In this document: one piece after another, positions 51,078 to 59,423 of the stretch
Numbering within the stretch: position 1 is the first letter of the stretch
Layout: each line of letters opens with the position of its first letter
Assembly: GCF_927798095.1 (NCBI RefSeq)
Contig: NZ_CAKMMF010000019.1
Location: 1 to 64,000, forward strand
From: Paenibacillus plantiphilus
GTDB lineage: Bacteria; Bacillota; Bacilli; Paenibacillales; Paenibacillaceae
DNA length: 64,000 bases
Direction: 5' to 3'
Notes under the pieces: generated by a model
What the model saw: only the letters and a program-made list of their open reading frames with translations
What the model was told of the DNA's origin: nothing
The model's database searches: none
Made by a program: the position numbers and the translations under genes

Positions 51078-51305
51078 ATGGCAGGACAATCTCGCAGCAG
51101 CAATACGTTGGTCGTACCTCAAGCAAGCGCAGCTTTGAATCAAATGAAATATGAGGTAGCACAAGAGCTAGGCATCCAAATCCCGCAGGACGGTTACTAT
51201 GGCAACATGGCAACCCGCGATGCCGGATCTCTTGGCGGCTACATCACACGGAAGCTTGTGCAGATCGCCGAGCAACAACTTTCGGGTCAATCTCAGCAGC
51301 GTTAA
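51078..51305 (+). CDS. Alpha/beta-type small acid-soluble spore protein
   Basis: A 75-residue SASP, nearly identical to the one at 45982-46203: both start MAGQSRSSN, and share AALNQMKYEVAQELGIQIP and ATRDAG..GGYITRKLVQIAEQQL. It protects spore DNA. AAGGAG lies ahead of ATG 51078. The two copies, about 5 kb apart, are a typical multi-copy SASP set of Paenibacillaceae. Confidence 0.97.
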   Translation: MAGQSRSSNTLVVPQASAALNQMKYEVAQELGIQIPQDGYYGNMATRDAGSLGGYITRKLVQIAEQQLSGQSQQR

Positions 51306-51343
51306 TACGCGGCGTGTCAGGTTAAGAAGAGGATCGACAGCTA

Positions 51344-51368
51344 GCTCAAGGGAAACCTTGGGCTTTTC
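51344..51368 (+). terminator. Terminator of the SASP gene
   Basis: GCTCAAGG pairs with CCTTGGGC around GAAA (51344-51363), followed by TTTTC. Confidence 0.8.
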
Positions 51369-51399
51369 TGTATGCAATCTCAAGCTGGGCGCAAAAGCA

Positions 51400-51432
51400 A
51401 GGCCCCTTCTATTGTGCAAGAAGGAGCCTTGA
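51400..51432 (-). terminator. Hairpin after the YfhP-like gene
   Basis: AAGGCCCCTTCT pairs with AGAAGGAGCCTT (one bulged position) around a short loop, just beyond the minus-strand stop at 51436; on that strand it is followed by GCTTTTGC. Confidence 0.65.
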
Positions 51433-51435
51433 ACG

Positions 51436-52422
51436 TCAATACGTATTCATGCGCAGCCGTTTCTGCAATCTGTCATCGCTCAGCCAGCCTACATAGGAGC
51501 CAAGCGTCTTATAGTCGCTGTCGAGCAGAAGAACAGCTACGAACGGATATTGCTTGCGATGCCGATAGCGGACATCGGACCAGCGCACCTCGTACCCCCA
51601 AGGATGCTCCCGCACCTCAGCGCAAGCGAAGGAGGTGAAGTACAAGAAAGAACGAATCGAGGGATCATTCTTGGACATCTCTACAACGGGGTGGTCGTCG
51701 CAGCGCGCCCGGTCAACCCAACGCAGCTTTCCTTGCCGGAAATCACCGATCAGGAAGCTGCCATCCTCACGTTGCTTGACCACGTTCCAATCCTTCAGCG
51801 ATATGGTCGGAATAATGATATATTTGTCGTTGTCCGCTCGGTCTGTATCCAGCGCCATAATTCTGTTGTGCTGCATCCGGTGAGCGATGGTTCGCCAGAT
51901 GTAATAAACGATAAGCCCGGCATAGAGGGTCGGGAATATGATCGTCGGACTGAGCAGATGAAACGCCCACATGAAGATGGCTACTACATGCGAGATAAAG
52001 ATGATGGGATCGAAGATATGGATAATGTTCCATGAGATCCATTTATCCGTGAACGGCCGCATCGCTTGTGTCCCATACGTGTTGAATAAATCCGTAAAAA
52101 CATGAACAACGACAGCGAGCAGCACCCAGCCGGTCAGATGAAGCCAGGGCAGCGTGAAGCCAAAGCCGAGCTGGAGCAGGAATGTAATAAGCGCTGTCCA
52201 GATGGCGATAGCGGGCAGGGAATGCGATGCCCCTCTATGGTTGCGGATATATGCCGCATTGCTCTTCAACCGCAGCAGGCCATCGAAGTCCGGCGCTTGC
52301 GAACCGACAATTGTACCGATCAGAACAGCGGTATAAACGGTTCCATCGGCAGCCACAATAGGATCAATGGTAGCGAGTCCCGCCAAACCAAGCCCCATGA
52401 CCAAATGCGTACCGGTATCCAT
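51436..52422 (-). CDS. YfhP-like membrane-bound metal-dependent hydrolase
   Basis: A 328-residue protein. The N-terminal 190 residues hold several membrane helices with histidine motifs of the DUF457/YfhP family: MDTGTHLVMG at the start, SQAPDFDGL, RNHRGASHSL and VHVFTDLFNTYGTQAM. The C-terminal part is soluble. The family is predicted to be a phospholipase-C-like metal hydrolase. The start follows AAGGAGGAG. Upstream, the minus-strand promoter region abuts the divergent small gene at 52522. Confidence 0.85.
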   Translation of the reverse strand: MDTGTHLVMGLGLAGLATIDPIVAADGTVYTAVLIGTIVGSQAPDFDGLLRLKSNAAYIRNHRGASHSLPAIAIWTALITFLLQLGFGFTLPWLHLTGWVLLAVVVHVFTDLFNTYGTQAMRPFTDKWISWNIIHIFDPIIFISHVVAIFMWAFHLLSPTIIFPTLYAGLIVYYIWRTIAHRMQHNRIMALDTDRADNDKYIIIPTISLKDWNVVKQREDGSFLIGDFRQGKLRWVDRARCDDHPVVEMSKNDPSIRSFLYFTSFACAEVREHPWGYEVRWSDVRYRHRKQYPFVAVLLLDSDYKTLGSYVGWLSDDRLQKRLRMNTY

Positions 52423-52521
52423 GACGCGTCTCCTCCTTTTAAGTTCCTATGGTATACTTTTAATATGTACGTCTCAGTATTTTCTGAATCGTACGTTCTT
52501 ATAACGGGGAGATGATATTTT

Positions 52522-52812
52522 ATGTATATATGTTTCGTGGAGTACCGAATTGACTCTGAATTTGAATCGGAATACCGAAGCTGGATATCCGCTAGGCAAG
52601 CGGAAGGACCGTCCTTTCGATTATATGAAGGAACCGATCAGCCGCTGCTGTTTGTTGAAATATGGGAGACAGAGGATGAGAGCACAGCCGATGCGATAAA
52701 AAAAGAACGCTGCAGTGAGCGTTCCTCCTGGCACGCCATGGCGGATTGGGTGCAGGGGGGTGCTCCCAAAATCCACTCATGGACGTTCCGTCCCGTTAAC
52801 GGCTGTTCGTAA
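52522..52812 (+). CDS. Hypothetical 96-residue protein (ferredoxin-like / ABM-type fold possible)
   Basis: ATG 52522 follows GGGGAGATGA. The product is a small soluble protein starting YICFVEYRIDSEFESEYRSW, followed by LYEGTDQPLLFVEIWE, a pattern resembling antibiotic-biosynthesis-monooxygenase-like alpha-beta folds (strand-helix-strand with a conserved FVEIWE). No catalytic assignment. Its end overlaps the convergent gerQ end by 17 bp. Confidence 0.65.
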   Translation: MYICFVEYRIDSEFESEYRSWISARQAEGPSFRLYEGTDQPLLFVEIWETEDESTADAIKKERCSERSSWHAMADWVQGGAPKIHSWTFRPVNGCS

Positions 52813-53338
52813 CTGTCCCCAATGTTGCAGTGCCCAGCGGCGTCTGATTGGAAATGCTTGCGCCCTGGAACGGATATTCATAGGCAATCGGGCCATCGAA
52901 TGTTACATAATCCAGATTGAGCATCAACAGCAGATAGCGCATACCGGTAGAGGGGTCGCTTATAATGACATGATCCCGTCCGGCTGCTTCAATAACACCG
53001 CGAAATATTTTGGCATTCCATTCCCGGTTATTCTCATAGGTCATGTAGAAAGTGCCGATCTTGCCGCGATTCAGGCGCAGAATGTTCTCCACATAGGATT
53101 CTTCCACTGGCGGTGCTGCTACAATATTGCCGCCAGCCGGCGTTACGAAGGAGCCGCTCGGCACACCGGGAGGCATTGCTGCTTGCGCTCCTGCTACTTG
53201 AGACGGCATAAAGGGAGCTGCAGGGAGAGTCTGAGCGACAGGCTGATGGGAAAAGTGTCCATACCCGTAGTGCGTGCCTCCTTGTCCTCCCATGCTTGCT
53301 GGACTTACCGCGGTGTTGTACCCGTACCCGTTCGACAT
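52796..53338 (-). CDS. gerQ: Spore coat protein GerQ
   Basis: A 180-residue coat protein. The N-terminal 90 residues are Gly/Pro/Ala/Gln-rich. The conserved C-terminal domain reads SYVENILRLNRGKIGTFYMT, then WNAKIFRGVIEAAGRDHVII and SDPSTGMRYLLLMLNLDYVTFD. GerQ holds the germination hydrolase CwlJ in the coat and is cross-linked by transglutaminase in Bacillus. cwlJ lies immediately upstream on the same strand, as in Bacillus. ATG 53338 is preferred over the frame start at 53365. Confidence 0.95.
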   Translation of the reverse strand: MSNGYGYNTAVSPASMGGQGGTHYGYGHFSHQPVAQTLPAAPFMPSQVAGAQAAMPPGVPSGSFVTPAGGNIVAAPPVEESYVENILRLNRGKIGTFYMTYENNREWNAKIFRGVIEAAGRDHVIISDPSTGMRYLLLMLNLDYVTFDGPIAYEYPFQGASISNQTPLGTATLGTVTNSR

Positions 53339-53373
53339 ATTTCCAATTCCTCGCTTTCGTATCATGAAACAGA

Positions 53374-53796
53374 TTAATAAACTTTAGGACAGTCCTCGCC
53401 TGACGGCGCGAAGAAGCAATGGGCTTTATACCGCCCTGTATTTCGTTGATCGTACCACGTGCCCGGGCAGCCTCCGGCAGGCTTGAAGAACCATAGGGCG
53501 TTGGAGGCTGGATGCTGCCGCTCGCCGTTAATGATCCGCTTGGCCAGACGAATCTCTCTATCCCGCGCTCCTTGGTAAAAGTAGCCTTTAACAGTCGCTT
53601 CGAAGCCGCCCGGACGCTGGTAGACCATCTGTGGAATGCTGCGAATATTTTTGAAATCGAGACAATCGCTTTTGACCCGATTCACGCCTACATTGCCGAC
53701 CATGAGCATGCCAAGGTCGCCTTCGCCCTCTGCTTCCGCACGCATCAGCCTTGCAAGCACCTTGACTTCTTCGCTATTTGATTTTATGACTGCCAT
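53374..53796 (-). CDS. cwlJ: Spore cortex-lytic hydrolase CwlJ
   Basis: A 140-residue protein of the SleB/CwlJ hydrolase_2 family without a signal peptide, as expected for mother-cell synthesis. Motifs are LARLMRAEAEGEGDLGMLMV (catalytic Glu region), VGNVGVNRVKSDC and ASNALWFFKPAGGCPGTWYDQ. It degrades cortex peptidoglycan during Ca-DPA-triggered germination and needs GerQ for localisation. AAGGAAGTGA precedes the ATG. The upstream gap 53797-54047 contains an inverted repeat GTTCCAGCC/GGCTGGAAC (53907-53950) of unknown role. Confidence 0.95.
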   Translation of the reverse strand: MAVIKSNSEEVKVLARLMRAEAEGEGDLGMLMVGNVGVNRVKSDCLDFKNIRSIPQMVYQRPGGFEATVKGYFYQGARDREIRLAKRIINGERQHPASNALWFFKPAGGCPGTWYDQRNTGRYKAHCFFAPSGEDCPKVY

Positions 53797-54047
53797 GTCT
53801 GAAGGATTTCACTTCCTTTCGCTCAGTTGGGCTATAACCACAATGACATTGTATTGACCTATGGGCGAAATGGTTCCTTAGCTTCGCAAAATCGTTATAA
53901 ATAGCCGTTCCAGCCAAGCAGTGTCAAATTGATGAACAAAGGGCTGGAACATTGTCAACCGCAGCTTTTTTCGGTATGATTAAGAACGATTTGAATCAAT
54001 GATAGGCGCTTTTGCGCATGTACGGTAATGGAACGGGGAGGCTCGCT

Positions 54048-54908
54048 GTGCTTAAAGAATATGTGGCCCTGACTAAACCGGGCATCATTCGCTTGAATAC
54101 GATTGCTGCTTTTGGCGGATTCTGGGTCGCTTCCAAATGGAATATTAATTGGTGGCTGCTGCTCTACATGCTGATCGGTTCAGCTCTAACGATGGCTTCT
54201 GCTTGCGTCATCAACAATTATTGGGACCGGGAATTGGACAAGAAGATGGAGCGGACGAAGAATCGCGCTCTGCCTATGAACCGGATGAATCCCAGAACGG
54301 TGCTCATTTACGGCGTTGTATTGGGGATAGCCGGCATTACGATTCTGTTCACGCTGGTCAACGCCCGGACAGGCTGGCTTGGACTGCTGGGACTATTCGT
54401 ATACATCGTCGTGTATACAATGTGGCTGAAACGCTCCTCGACATGGAGCACATCCATCGGCGGTGTATCCGGAGCAATGCCTCCTGTTATTGGCTATTGC
54501 GCCATTAATGAGGTTGATATGGGAGCATGGCTGCTGTTTGCACTGTTGTTCCTGTGGCAGCCGGCGCATTTCTGGTCGCTTGCCATTAGACGGGTGGAAG
54601 AATACCGTGCGGCGGGTTATCCCTTGCTGCCGGTAGTTAAAGGAATACCTCGCACGAAGCTGCAGATGATTCCTTATATCGTGCTGCTCATTCCGACAGG
54701 GATATTGATGTACACCTATGATTATGTCGGTATTTACTTTCTTATAGTCTCCTTGCTCGGAGGCGTCCTGTGGCTCGTTCATACGTTGATGGGCTTGAAA
54801 GCTGCTGTGGATACGGAAAAGTGGGCGAAAACGAACTTTTTCATATCGATTAATTACTTGATGGTGATCTTTTTTATTATGGTCGTAGACACGAACGGCA
54901 TAGGCTGA
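54048..54908 (+). CDS. ctaB: Protoheme IX farnesyltransferase (heme O synthase)
   Basis: A 286-residue UbiA-family membrane protein with about nine helices. The prenyl-diphosphate motif is in ACVINNYWDRELDKKMERTK (NxxxDxxxD), with the second acidic motif near HFWSLAIRRVEEYRAAGYPL. It converts heme B to heme O for cytochrome oxidase. GTG 54048 is six bases after GGGGAGG; the TTG at 54012 is too early. Followed by a SCO-type gene, so this is a cytochrome c oxidase assembly pair. Confidence 0.95.
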   Translation: MLKEYVALTKPGIIRLNTIAAFGGFWVASKWNINWWLLLYMLIGSALTMASACVINNYWDRELDKKMERTKNRALPMNRMNPRTVLIYGVVLGIAGITILFTLVNARTGWLGLLGLFVYIVVYTMWLKRSSTWSTSIGGVSGAMPPVIGYCAINEVDMGAWLLFALLFLWQPAHFWSLAIRRVEEYRAAGYPLLPVVKGIPRTKLQMIPYIVLLIPTGILMYTYDYVGIYFLIVSLLGGVLWLVHTLMGLKAAVDTEKWAKTNFFISINYLMVIFFIMVVDTNGIG

Positions 54909-54938
54909 AGCTTCAAATGAATCGAGGGGGAACAGAGC

Positions 54939-55565
54939 ATGGATTTCACACGCAAGCATGGATTTAAGATCGCAGTGCTGGCATTATGCGCGGCAATGGG
55001 GCTTTATTTATATCTCTCTTCAACAAAGGAAGCAGCGCCTAAGCTGGACCAGGACAAGGCGGCTCCATCCTTCAAGCTGACAAGCATAGACGGGGAGGAA
55101 GTATCCCTTGAGAATACGAATGGCAAGGTACGGGTGGTCTATTTCTACTTTGCGAACTGTCCGGATGTATGTCCGCCGACAACGTATCTACTCAGCCAAG
55201 TGCAGGATGAGCTGAAGAATCAGAAGGTGTTCGGCAGCGATGTGGAATTTCTGTCTGTCACCTTCGATCCTGAACGGGATACACCGGAAGCGATTCGCAA
55301 ATTCATCGACAAAATTCCAGGTGATATCGACCAGAGCGGCTGGAAGTTTCTGCGCGGAGACAGTGAAGAGGCTACGAAGAAGCTGATGACGGACTTTGGG
55401 CTTGGACTTTTGAAGGACGAGAAATCAGGGCTGTACACCCATTCCGACACGATTACCTTCATCGATCGGGAAGGCAAGATTCGCAAATATATGACAGGCT
55501 CCATCGATGAAACGATGAATGCTGACCGCATTGTAGCGGTCGTCGACGCACTTGTAGACGAGTAG
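54939..55565 (+). CDS. SCO1/SenC-family copper chaperone
   Basis: A 208-residue protein with one N-terminal membrane anchor (about 9-26) and a thioredoxin-like domain. The copper-binding CPDVC motif lies in ANCPDVCPPTTYLL, and the third ligand His in LYTHSDTITF. It delivers copper to the CuA centre of cytochrome c oxidase. It follows ctaB by 30 bp and is likely cotranscribed. GAGGGGGA precedes the ATG. Confidence 0.95.
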   Translation: MDFTRKHGFKIAVLALCAAMGLYLYLSSTKEAAPKLDQDKAAPSFKLTSIDGEEVSLENTNGKVRVVYFYFANCPDVCPPTTYLLSQVQDELKNQKVFGSDVEFLSVTFDPERDTPEAIRKFIDKIPGDIDQSGWKFLRGDSEEATKKLMTDFGLGLLKDEKSGLYTHSDTITFIDREGKIRKYMTGSIDETMNADRIVAVVDALVDE

Positions 55566-55595
55566 AAGAGAATGAATTGGGCAGCTTGGCGCCCA

Positions 55596-55949
55596 TTACC
55601 ATGAAGCGGGATCGGGATTCGGGTACTGAATGTACCCCTCGAGACCCGCTTTTTCTAATTGCTCGATCAAGTATTCCGTCGGCGTCTTCTCGACACCGGG
55701 ATAGCCTTTACGGGTATGCATATGTATGGCATCGGGGAAGGTATCGCGCAGCATTCCCCTGATTCGTTTGCCTGACGCGTCATTGTCGGTAAACAGATAG
55801 GGCTGCTTGTCGCCGACCTGCTTGCTCAGCGCATCCAGATGCCCGCTGCTTGGAGTGCCATACGTGCAATAAATGGGAACCTCCGCATGAAGCACCTGCC
55901 GGAGGCGGCTGCGGTCATTTTTCCCTTCGACGATAATTGCAATGTCCAT
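55596..55949 (-). CDS. Stand-alone Toprim-domain protein
   Basis: A 117-residue protein that is nearly all a Toprim fold: IIVEGKNDRSRLRQ (catalytic Glu) and FTDNDASGKRIRGML (DxD). The small size and motif order resemble RNase M5 and related small Toprim proteins, but the C-terminal rRNA-binding part of RnmV is missing. Function is uncertain; nucleic-acid nicking or binding is expected. GTG 55961 and ATG 55949 are both possible starts; I choose the ATG. Confidence 0.8.
   Translation of the reverse strand: MDIAIIVEGKNDRSRLRQVLHAEVPIYCTYGTPSSGHLDALSKQVGDKQPYLFTDNDASGKRIRGMLRDTFPDAIHMHTRKGYPGVEKTPTEYLIEQLEKAGLEGYIQYPNPDPASW
55603..55655 (+). terminator. Terminator of the ctaB-sco operon, inside the 3' end of the opposite gene
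   Basis: AAGCGGG (55603-55609) pairs with CCCGCTT (55645-55651), with an inner GGGTAC/GTACCC stem, followed by TTTTTC. It lies within the coding end of the minus-strand Toprim gene (stop at 55596), so the same bases serve as coding and terminator. Confidence 0.8.
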
Positions 55950-55999
55950 ATTGTCATTCACCTCTTAGCGCTATTGTATAATATCGCGAAAGAAACGCA

Positions 56000-56030
56000 A
56001 AGACGGCTCGCCGCAGCAAGCCGTCTTTAG
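56000..56030 (-). terminator. Terminator of the 42-residue gene
   Basis: AAAGACGGCT pairs with AGCCGTCTTT around CGCCGCAGCA. On the minus strand it is followed by TTTGCGTTTCTTTC, and it lies just past the small gene's stop. Confidence 0.8.
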
Positions 56031-56032
56031 AT

Positions 56033-56161
56033 TTAGAAGCACATTAATCCGCCGAGTACAATGATAAGCAGGATGAACAGCACGAGAATGGTGCCGGTAG
56101 AAGTCATGATGCCCTTCATATGGCCGCCGTATCGGTCGTTGGATTCTATCATTTGAGACAT
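56033..56161 (-). CDS. 42-residue membrane protein of the YjcZ sporulation type
   Basis: From ATG 56161, behind GAGGAGTGAT, to TAA 56033. The product begins MSQMIESNDRYGGHMKGIMT and has one helix, TILVLFILLIIVLGGLMCF. The LFILLIIV helix is the hallmark of the small YjcZ/YtxH-like sporulation peptides of Bacillota. A terminator follows. Confidence 0.75.
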   Translation of the reverse strand: MSQMIESNDRYGGHMKGIMTSTGTILVLFILLIIVLGGLMCF

Positions 56162-56296
56162 GTATGATCACTCCTCTTCGCCAATATGCATCTCCATGGC
56201 AGCCGCCGGCGCGATAATTCTGGTATTTCCGCAATCGCACACTGGTCGTTTGCCTTTATGCATACTATGACGGGAGGCGGCAGGAGCCCTGTGCGA

Positions 56297-57487
56297 TTAC
56301 CCAGTTCGGGAAAAATGGGCGCTGCTGCTCCCGCGCCCGGATCGCGCATTATAGTAGGGCAGGATTGAGACGGCGATCATTAGTGCGAGAAATGCGATGT
56401 AATAGGGGGATACGACATTCCGCAGCTGGCCGGCCAGCATAGGCCCAAGAAAAGCGCCGATGGAGAAGGCAATGGACAGAACGGAGAAGGTTCTACCGTA
56501 CCGCACGCCGCCGCTAAGTTCAATCAGCAGAGAGGACAATGCGGGGAAAATAATGCCTTTCGCCATTCCGAGCAGGAGCAGGAGGGCATAGAGCGGCAGC
56601 GGCGTATCGGCGGCAATGGTGAAGTAAGTGACCGCCAGCAGCAGGGCTCCCCACAACGTTCGCAGATAGGGCGACAAGCGGTTCAAGAACAGCATGCTCA
56701 GCGTGAGCAGCGCGCCTAAGCTGACAACAGAGAAGAGCAAGCCTGTCTCCAGCATCGCTTCTTGAGACTTCGCCATAAGTGGCAGCTCAAAGGAGAGAAT
56801 GCCTTGCGCGCAGCTCATGGCGACGGGAAGGGAAAAGACAATCCAGGGAACCCTGGATTCTGCGGGTTCATCCGATGAATCAGGAAGCTCTGCCGTTCCA
56901 CCAGTATCGTTCTCTGGGGCTATAGCTGTCGCAATATTCCGAGGCTCTCGAATGAAGATCAGTGCGCAGGCAGCTGTTCCAATAAGCACCCACCCGAGAA
57001 TTTGGAATGCCATAGTAAACCCGATTTGCGCCACCATATAAGCGCCAACGGCAGGGGAAACGACGGATGCCACAGTATGGACCAATCCGTTGCCTGCCAT
57101 AAGCTTGCCTTGATGAATGCGATCCTTGGCAATTCGGGCCAGCATGGACATGCAGGCAGGTGACAGAAAAGCAAGGACAAAGCCGCTGATGGAGCGCAGC
57201 ACGAGCAGCTGCCACGGATCAGTAACCTTGGCCTGCAGGACGAGGATGATTCCGGCAGCCGCGAGGCTGAAGACGATGAACAGGCGGCTGCCATAACGGT
57301 CGACGCCATAACCGGCAATGAGATTGCCGGGCAGATGCGTGATGGAATACAAGCCCATCATTAGCCCGATAAAGGATGGCGCCGCGCCTAGCGACACGGC
57401 AAAGGGCGTTAGTATCGGATATTGGGCATGCAGATCAAAGAACGCGACAAACAGAAACAGATAAAGCCACACTGCGGTTCTCAACAA
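56297..57487 (-). CDS. Major facilitator superfamily transporter
   Basis: A 396-residue protein with twelve hydrophobic segments. The loop 2-3 signature GYGVDRYGSRLFIV is present, and a long cytoplasmic loop lies at mid-protein (about 190-215). No substrate signature is recognised; drug or sugar efflux is possible. It starts at TTG 57487 behind GGAGGG. The 57488-57703 gap to the divergent gene shows no clear operator. Confidence 0.9.
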   Translation of the reverse strand: MLRTAVWLYLFLFVAFFDLHAQYPILTPFAVSLGAAPSFIGLMMGLYSITHLPGNLIAGYGVDRYGSRLFIVFSLAAAGIILVLQAKVTDPWQLLVLRSISGFVLAFLSPACMSMLARIAKDRIHQGKLMAGNGLVHTVASVVSPAVGAYMVAQIGFTMAFQILGWVLIGTAACALIFIREPRNIATAIAPENDTGGTAELPDSSDEPAESRVPWIVFSLPVAMSCAQGILSFELPLMAKSQEAMLETGLLFSVVSLGALLTLSMLFLNRLSPYLRTLWGALLLAVTYFTIAADTPLPLYALLLLLGMAKGIIFPALSSLLIELSGGVRYGRTFSVLSIAFSIGAFLGPMLAGQLRNVVSPYYIAFLALMIAVSILPYYNARSGRGSSSAHFSRTG

Positions 57488-57703
57488 TATCCCTCCTCAA
57501 AAGGTTTTGTATATATGCACGTAATCTACAGAGCAGATTCAAGCGGGTGAATGAGACATGTTACTACTTGTACGCAGGGATAAGCCGTCTTATGTCTGCT
57601 GCTGGATAGGATTGGCGGAAGCGGAGGTTTACGCTTATTTATCCATCAGGTATAATATTTTGTGTTCGGGCTTTTGAGAGCGTATAATGGGGGAGATAGA
57701 ATA

Positions 57704-58183
57704 ATGGGATTTGATTTTAATTATGATGCAGATACCTGGATTCAGTTTTTCAAAGACAATTGGTTCGTTCTTGTTATTGCACTTGTTGTATTGCTCATCG
57801 TGATCCGCGTTGTGAAGACGGTCGTCAGATGGCTCCTTATTCTGGCAATCGTTCTCGGTATTGTCGTGTACAGCGGCTATTCGCTGGAGGAGGTCAAGAA
57901 CCTCGCTGCCAACGTTACCTTCGATGATGTGAAGGAACTGGGCGGCAAGATAGCGGACAGTGTCAAGCAAGAGGCGATTAATGCGATGGTCGGGGAAGCG
58001 AAGGAAGCGACCTATACGGCGAATGAGGACGGCACTTATACGATCAAATCCCGAAACCTGGAACTAATCGGCACGCCGGGAGCTAACGAGGTCAAGGTAT
58101 CATTTCAGGGCGCTCCGCTTGGAACATGGGAAATAGATGCGACGATTCGAACATTGATTGAACAAGCGAAGAAGAATGGTTAA
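57704..58183 (+). CDS. Single-pass membrane protein in the transglutaminase operon
   Basis: A 159-residue protein. A long hydrophobic stretch (about 18-52, FVLVIALVVLLIVIRVVKTV and following) suggests one or two helices, followed by a soluble alpha-beta part ending in TIRTLIEQAKKNG. No family recognised. ATG 57704 follows GGGGGAGA; the 14-codon upstream extension is rejected. It precedes the transglutaminase-domain gene by 15 bp and is surely cotranscribed. Confidence 0.75.
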   Translation: MGFDFNYDADTWIQFFKDNWFVLVIALVVLLIVIRVVKTVVRWLLILAIVLGIVVYSGYSLEEVKNLAANVTFDDVKELGGKIADSVKQEAINAMVGEAKEATYTANEDGTYTIKSRNLELIGTPGANEVKVSFQGAPLGTWEIDATIRTLIEQAKKNG

Positions 58184-58198
58184 TTAGGAGATGCTGCC

Positions 58199-59359
58199 AT
58201 GAACACCTGGGTTCAAGCTTTATTGAAGCCGGAACCGGTTGCTCTTGTGGTGCTGCTCGTCTTGGTGGTATCGCTTATTCAAGGTCTGAGAAGAGGTGCG
58301 TCGGGATCAGCGAAGCGCCTTTTCTTTTTTATTTGGACTGCGGCAATGGTGACGGTCTCGCTGCTGCTGGCTGGAAACGGGGCGGCATTGCTGTCGCCAT
58401 GGCTGAGACAATTTCTCGTTGCGCGGAATATTGTTGTACCGCGTGAGGAGCTTGGCGCATGGTCGCAGTTCTGGTATACATTGGTGACCAGCATTCGCGA
58501 TTTCGAGCTGCTGCGCTTCAGCCTGCTGTTCCTGCTCGGTTATTTGCTGCTGCGCTTCGCGCTGGGGTTTCTGGAGCCGCTGGTTGCAATGGCGTTCGAG
58601 AGCTTGGGCGGCGGTCGCAGAAGTGAAGCGGAGCGATCAGAGACAATGTCCAAGGCAGCAAGCCGTACGACGGGGGCGGCTATTGGCGCACTGCTTGGCG
58701 CTGGTCGAGCTTTTGTTATTATTGCAGTACTGTTCGTCTATGTCTCGCTGCTGCCTGAAGGCCCGCTGACCGATTCCATTCGCGCGTCGAGCTTCTATAA
58801 CAAGACGGCGGATGAGCTGCTTCAGCCTGTAGCTGGCGATGTGCTGGAACGAGGGCCGGTACTGACGCAAGCAGTCGAGGCGGAATTCCGCAAAGTGTTG
58901 CAGCGCAAGTACGAGGTAATCGATTCGGCTGTTCCGGCCAATATCGAGCAAGCGGCTCTTGCTGTTGTGAAGGATGCGGTTACGGCTGAGGAGAAGGCGC
59001 GAGCGCTGTATGACTGGCTCGGCTCACGCATAGCCTATGACTGGGACAAGGCTGACAATTATGAAGAGCAGGGCATCTGGAAGGAACAGACACCTGCGGA
59101 AACGTTCGATACGCGCAGGGGCGTATGTATAGATGTTGCCCGTCTCTATGCCGTTATGGCCCGTACAGTTGGGCTTGAAGTAAGAGTCGTGACAGGGCAG
59201 GGCGCAGACGGACGAGGCGGGTTCGGCCCGCATGCATGGAATGAGGTTCGTCTGGCGGATGCTGACGGGGGCTGGGTGCCGCTCGATGCGACATGGGCAT
59301 CAACAGGCGATTGGTTCAATCCGCAAGGATTCGAGCGTACTCATATACGGGAGACGTAA
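58199..59359 (+). CDS. Membrane protein with C-terminal transglutaminase-like domain
   Basis: A 386-residue protein. Residues 1-190 have about five membrane helices with a CvpA-like pattern (GLRRGASGSAKRLFFF). Residues 260-386 form a transglutaminase-like fold with the catalytic triad in TRRGVCIDVARLYAVMARTV (Cys), GPHAWNEV (His) and PLDATW (Asp). The domain faces the outside in most such proteins and may act on wall peptides. GGAG precedes the ATG. Cotranscribed with the small membrane protein upstream, ahead of a PBP gene. Confidence 0.88.
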   Translation: MNTWVQALLKPEPVALVVLLVLVVSLIQGLRRGASGSAKRLFFFIWTAAMVTVSLLLAGNGAALLSPWLRQFLVARNIVVPREELGAWSQFWYTLVTSIRDFELLRFSLLFLLGYLLLRFALGFLEPLVAMAFESLGGGRRSEAERSETMSKAASRTTGAAIGALLGAGRAFVIIAVLFVYVSLLPEGPLTDSIRASSFYNKTADELLQPVAGDVLERGPVLTQAVEAEFRKVLQRKYEVIDSAVPANIEQAALAVVKDAVTAEEKARALYDWLGSRIAYDWDKADNYEEQGIWKEQTPAETFDTRRGVCIDVARLYAVMARTVGLEVRVVTGQGADGRGGFGPHAWNEVRLADADGGWVPLDATWASTGDWFNPQGFERTHIRET

Positions 59360-59423
59360 ACTTTTATAGACTTTCAATCGTTGAACTTTGTATAGATGCG
59401 ATTTGCAGAATGGAGGCATGGCG

